From: Gemmatimonadota bacterium
GTDB taxonomy: Bacteria > Gemmatimonadota > Gemmatimonadetes > Longimicrobiales > Gaopeijiaceae
Direction: 5' to 3'
DNA: 9,739 bases
NCBI GenBank assembly: GCA_026713345.1
Contig: JAPOOQ010000597.1
Location: 1-9,739, forward strand
Shown here: positions 6,788 through 9,739 of the stretch, in pieces
Numbering within the stretch: position 1 is the stretch's first letter
Layout of the letters: the number at the start of each line of letters is the position of its first letter
Notes under the pieces: generated by a model
What the model was told of the DNA's origin: nothing
Database searches by the model: none
The model's input: only the letters and a program-made list of their open reading frames with translations
Made by a program: the position numbers and the translations under genes

Positions 6788-9189
6788 ATCCACTTGTTCG
6801 TGAGAACGTGACGATCATCAGCCTCCTCGCCAGCCTGCCGCAGACAATAGCCGATCCCTCGCTCGGTGCGTATGTAGGTGGGGTTGGCCGCGTCGTCTTC
6901 CAACTTGCGCCGGAGTCTCTTCACAACGGCTCGCACGAGTTTCCGATCGGTCGGGCCTCGATCCTGTCCGCCCCATGCCTCACGCAGCAGGGTCTCGTGC
7001 GTGACCACCAGCCCCACGTTGACGGACAGCAGGCGAAGGACCTCATACTCAGTGGGCGTGAGCTGCACCGGCTGGCCGGCCAAGGTGACCCGGCGCTGAT
7101 CGTAGCGGATGGTCAACTCCTCGAACATGAACGGCTCGGGTCCGGACACACGGCGCAACGCGGCTCGGACCCTCGCCGCGAGCTCTGCGGGAGAAAAGGG
7201 CTTGACGATGTAGTCGGCCGCGCCCGCATCGAGCGCCTTTACGATCGTCTCTTCCCTGCCATAGGCGGAGATGAAGATCACGGGAAGGCCCGACAACTCG
7301 GGAATACGCTCCATCAACGCGATACCGTCGGACCCCGGCAGGAGCAGGTCCAGCAGTACCAACCCCGGCTTGCGCACCCGGATCAGGCCAGCCACTTCCT
7401 CCGGATCACCGGTCATGACCGGGTCGTAGCCCGCCTCGATAAGTGCATCCTTGACGTAGCGCAACATGTGCGGATCGTCGTCGACCACGAGGATGCTCGT
7501 CCGTTCCCGCCCCGTTCTAGCGCGGCCGGGCGCCGGGGCCTGCGCGAAACTGATGGCTGCGCGCAGCTCCTCAGCTACAGGCAGTGTGAATGTCAGTCGC
7601 GTGCCTCGCCCCGCACCCTGGCTCTCCGCCCATATCCGGCCACCGTGTGCCTCAACCAGGCCCTTGCAGATGGCCAAACCCAGGCCGGCCCTCCGGGAGA
7701 CGCGCTCCGGCCTGCCACCAGCAGCCGGCGCGGAGTACCTGTGGAAGAGGTGCGGCAACCTGTCCGGCGTCACGCCCCGGCCCTTGTCGGTTACCGAGAT
7801 CGCCACAATTCCGCCGTCGCGCACCGCGTCGATCCGAATGGGGGACGACTCCGGCGAAAACTTCGCAGCGTTCGACATGAGGTTGTCGAGTACCTGGACT
7901 ATCCGCCCATGGTCGGCCATTACCAGCGGCAGATCTTCCGGCAGGTTGATGCTGAGGTCGTGCGCGTGGGCGCCACTCACGAAGGTTCGCCGTGCCTGGT
8001 CCACCAATGCGGCAACCTCTGTCGGCCTGATTGAAACCGAGAGTGTGCCCGTCACGATGCGGCCCTGATCGAGCAGATCGCCAAGCAGGCCGCGCATTCG
8101 GTCGGCCTGCTCATCGATGACCCGGAAGAACTGCAGCATCTCAGCCGGATCCGGGGGCGGCGAAGCGCCCAGCACGGTAGCTGTCGAACCCTTGATCGAG
8201 ATGAGCGGTGTTCGCAACTCGTGGCTAACGATACCCAGGAACTCGGCGCGCAGCCGCTCGATCTCCTCCAGCGGCGCCAGATCCTGCATGGTTACCACGA
8301 ATGACTCGACTGAACCGTCGTTGGCCAGAATCGGCGTAGCATTGATCAGGGTAGTCAAGCTCCGGCCATCGGGCACCGAGAGGGTGATCTCCTCGGCGCG
8401 GACCGTCTCGGCGCTGCTCAGCCTTTGCCCCAGCGGGAACTTCGCAAGGGAGTACTCGCGCCCGTCGGCGCGTCGAAAAGTGAGTATTTCCAACAGGTCT
8501 TCCGTGGAACGTCCGGGGACCTTCAACACCCGGACGATTCGCCGTGCTTCCTGGTTGAACGACACCAACTCACCGGTCTGGCCGGCAAAGACGACGACGC
8601 CTACCGGCGAGGTTGCGATCAGCGTTTCCAAGTCGGTTCGCGCTCGCCGTTCATCCCGGTGCGCACGCGCGTTGGCGATCGCGTTCGCCGCCTGAGACGC
8701 CAACAGCATGAGCACCTCTTCGTCGTCCCCCGTGAACTGCCGGCCATCCTGCTTGTCGCCGAGAAAGAAGTGTCCGACCAGCAAATCGCCGTGCCGCATC
8801 GGCGCCGACTGCAACGTCTTCGTGAACATCAGATCAGACGAGAACCCGAGCGTACGGACATAAGCGGGCAGGTCCGCCAGCCGAAGCGGTGCCGCAAGGC
8901 CCAGGAAGTGCTCGAAAAGTCGCGGCCCGTCCGCCCAGTTCTGCAGCTCGTCATGCTCGCCGGGAGTGATACCGGAACTCACGAACTCCTCGATGTTCCC
9001 GCCTGCGTCGACGGTGACGATCACGCCGTATCGCGCTCGCGTCAGCGCGCGCGCGCATTCCACGACCTCGTTAAGCACGGTCTCGAGGTCAAGGCTGGCA
9101 CTGACGCGCATCACAGCGTCGCTCAGTCTGGCAGCACGCGTCCGTAGCGCTTCGATCTCGCGGCGCAATTGGCCAGACGTGCTCATCAC
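6784..9189 (-). CDS. Soluble hybrid sensor histidine kinase fused to a complete OmpR-type response regulator (GAF-PAS-HisKA-HATPase-REC-wHTH)
   Basis: An 801-aa cytoplasmic protein without membrane segments. In order: N-terminal helix; GAF domain (about 35-175); PAS-like domain (about 185-303); HisKA with H-box VSHELRTPL, phospho-acceptor His323; HATPase with N-box DNLMSNAAKF (Asn436, Asn440), G1 VTDKGRGV (Asp468) and G2 GLGLAICKG (502-510); REC domain with acidic Asp570-572, phospho-acceptor Asp614, Ser641 and Lys663 (IVKPFSP); and an OmpR/PhoB winged helix (about 686-785) with LTPTEYEVLRLL, RAVVKRLRRKL and TERGIGYCL. All residues needed for phosphotransfer are present. One chain can therefore sense a cytoplasmic ligand or redox state, phosphorylate its own receiver and bind DNA. 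The start is GTG 9189 or the adjacent ATG 9186; an in-frame TAG directly precedes the GTG. The gene is divergent from a secreted-protein gene whose upstream region is rich in palindromes, and it is coupled to the dehydrogenase gene downstream. Confidence 0.95.
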   Translation of the reverse strand: MMSTSGQLRREIEALRTRAARLSDAVMRVSASLDLETVLNEVVECARALTRARYGVIVTVDAGGNIEEFVSSGITPGEHDELQNWADGPRLFEHFLGLAAPLRLADLPAYVRTLGFSSDLMFTKTLQSAPMRHGDLLVGHFFLGDKQDGRQFTGDDEEVLMLLASQAANAIANARAHRDERRARTDLETLIATSPVGVVVFAGQTGELVSFNQEARRIVRVLKVPGRSTEDLLEILTFRRADGREYSLAKFPLGQRLSSAETVRAEEITLSVPDGRSLTTLINATPILANDGSVESFVVTMQDLAPLEEIERLRAEFLGIVSHELRTPLISIKGSTATVLGASPPPDPAEMLQFFRVIDEQADRMRGLLGDLLDQGRIVTGTLSVSIRPTEVAALVDQARRTFVSGAHAHDLSINLPEDLPLVMADHGRIVQVLDNLMSNAAKFSPESSPIRIDAVRDGGIVAISVTDKGRGVTPDRLPHLFHRYSAPAAGGRPERVSRRAGLGLAICKGLVEAHGGRIWAESQGAGRGTRLTFTLPVAEELRAAISFAQAPAPGRARTGRERTSILVVDDDPHMLRYVKDALIEAGYDPVMTGDPEEVAGLIRVRKPGLVLLDLLLPGSDGIALMERIPELSGLPVIFISAYGREETIVKALDAGAADYIVKPFSPAELAARVRAALRRVSGPEPFMFEELTIRYDQRRVTLAGQPVQLTPTEYEVLRLLSVNVGLVVTHETLLREAWGGQDRGPTDRKLVRAVVKRLRRKLEDDAANPTYIRTERGIGYCLRQAGEEADDRHVLTNKWI

Positions 9190-9285
9190 CTATTTGCCGT
9201 CCCGGAGTGGGGTTGGAGGGTCCGAACGCAAGCCCGCGAAGCTGGCGCCGCTTGAGTCCGACCGCCGGAGGATGCTCATGAGACT

Positions 9286-9291
9286 ACTATA
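9286..9291 (-). promoter_or_regulatory. Possible -10 element for the fused kinase gene
   Basis: TATAGT on the minus strand matches the sigma70-type TATAAT at five of six positions and would give a leader of roughly 90 nt. No good -35 hexamer is found at normal spacing, so this is a weak call. Confidence 0.25.
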
Positions 9292-9365
9292 GCGACTGCG
9301 GAGCAGGACGCCCAGAGGTTCAACGAGCACGGAATCGGCGTCTTCTTCCGCTTCGCCACCTAACA

Positions 9366-9433
9366 TGATAATATTATCACGCGTGAGATAATAACGTTAT
9401 GGAATCATGAGAATCATGCTTTATATCGCGATA
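9366..9433. promoter_or_regulatory. AT-rich divergent control region with four perfect palindromes and a tandem 9-bp repeat
   Basis: Four perfect palindromes crowd into 68 bp: TGATAATATTATCA (9366-9379), TCACGCGTGA (9377-9386), ATAACGTTAT (9391-9400) and TATCGCGATA (9424-9433). Between the last two, GAATCATGA and GAATCATGC form a tandem 9-bp direct repeat (9402-9419). GATAAT also recurs exactly 20 bp apart (9367 and 9387). The patch is far richer in A/T than its surroundings and ends 24 bp before the rightward start codon. The rightward promoter probably lies here (TATATC at 9422 and GATAAA at 9430 are possible -10 elements), along with operator sites. OmpR-family proteins often bind tandem direct repeats, so the neighbouring fused regulator is a natural candidate. 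Confidence 0.6.
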
Positions 9434-9443
9434 AATATCCCAC

Positions 9444-9455
9444 GAGGAGAAGGAG
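9444..9455 (+). promoter_or_regulatory. Purine-rich ribosome-binding site of the secreted-protein gene
   Basis: GAGGAGAAGGAG precedes the ATG at 9458. The GAGGAG half is spaced eight bases from the start codon, an ideal distance. It confirms the start of this truncated gene and suggests strong translation. Confidence 0.8.
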
Positions 9456-9457
9456 CC

Positions 9458-9739
9458 ATGGAGTCCATCCGCCAACAGAGGTCCCTCCTGCGGCTGCTGT
9501 CCGTCCCGGCAGTGCCGCTCCTGGTAGGCGCGGCGCTGTTCGCACCCCCTTCCGGCGTCCTGGCTCAGGATGGCTGGTACATGCGCATGGGGCTGGGGTC
9601 TGCCCTGGCTCCGGGCATGACCGTCCACGGTTCGGACGACGACTGGTCCACGAAGTGCGACCTGCTCTCCAACCCGGCCCAGGTCGAGACCGACCCGGGC
9701 AGCTGCGCTTCCGCTCCGGCGCGCGCCGCATGGTACAGC
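9458..9739 (+). CDS. Secreted protein, probably outer-membrane beta-barrel, N-terminal part only (runs off window)
   Basis: The first 94 codons of an open frame that continues past the right edge. Residues 1-36 form a classic Sec signal peptide: basic n-region (RQQRSLLR), hydrophobic core (about 13-29) and cleavage site VLA before Gln37. The mature protein starts QDGWYMRMGLGSALAPGM, an alternating aromatic/small-residue strand with Gly typical of the first strand of small outer-membrane beta-barrels. The next stretch contains two Cys (67 and 83) that could form a disulfide in an extracellular loop. The strong ribosome-binding site and AT-rich upstream region suggest abundant, regulated expression. 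The barrel assignment is inferred from a short N-terminus; any secreted protein remains possible. Confidence 0.8.
   Translation, partial: MESIRQQRSLLRLLSVPAVPLLVGAALFAPPSGVLAQDGWYMRMGLGSALAPGMTVHGSDDDWSTKCDLLSNPAQVETDPGSCASAPARAAWYS

Noticed and set aside
6808..8034. 408-codon plus-strand open frame antisense to the kinase gene
   Set aside because: The opposite strand encodes unmistakable histidine kinase, receiver and winged-helix motifs across the whole span. The antisense product shows no motif.
4821..9434. Shared 9-mer TCGCGATAA in both intergenic regions (4821-4829 and 9426-9434)
   Set aside because: Comparing two intergenic stretches of about 417 and 268 bp, roughly one shared 9-mer is expected by chance, so this alone is not evidence of a common regulator.

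Overview
The window is GC-rich, densely coding DNA from a Gram-negative-type bacterium. The cell-envelope evidence is two lipoprotein-type signals, a twin-arginine lipoprotein signal and a secreted, probably outer-membrane protein cut by the right edge. The C-terminal fragment at 5199-5785 resembles secreted proteins I associate with Gemmatimonadota and similar marine lineages. That taxonomic guess comes from memory of the protein family and is only moderately supported.

Left block (33-4781, all minus strand, read right to left). Four genes form a tight operon: an 89-aa twin-arginine lipoprotein with an Asp/Asn/Pro-rich tail; a 433-aa JmjC/cupin Fe(II)/2-oxoglutarate oxygenase of the ribosomal-oxygenase (YcfD/RoxA, MINA53/NO66) type; an ~859-aa polytopic membrane protein with a lipobox-like N-terminus, a long extracytoplasmic domain and a cytoplasmic coiled coil built partly from a 21-bp tandem repeat; and a 195-aa lipoprotein. 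Junctions are a 21-bp gap, an 8-bp overlap and a 4-bp ATGA overlap. This set does not match a system I know and is the best candidate here for something undescribed: a cytoplasmic hydroxylase, a small Tat-exported possible substrate, and two envelope proteins.

Middle block (4782-5785). A 417-bp gene-free stretch carries several inverted repeats upstream of the operon. It is followed on the plus strand by a decayed C-terminal fragment of a secreted protein, readable only by changing frame twice.

Right block (5795-9739). A minus-strand pair comprises a soluble 801-aa signalling protein, in which GAF, PAS-like, histidine kinase, receiver and OmpR-type DNA-binding domains are fused in one chain, and an extended short-chain dehydrogenase/reductase coupled to it by ATGA. 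Divergent from the kinase is the start of a secreted, probably outer-membrane beta-barrel protein. The AT-rich divergent intergenic region holds four perfect palindromes and a tandem 9-bp direct repeat, a plausible target for the neighbouring fused regulator.
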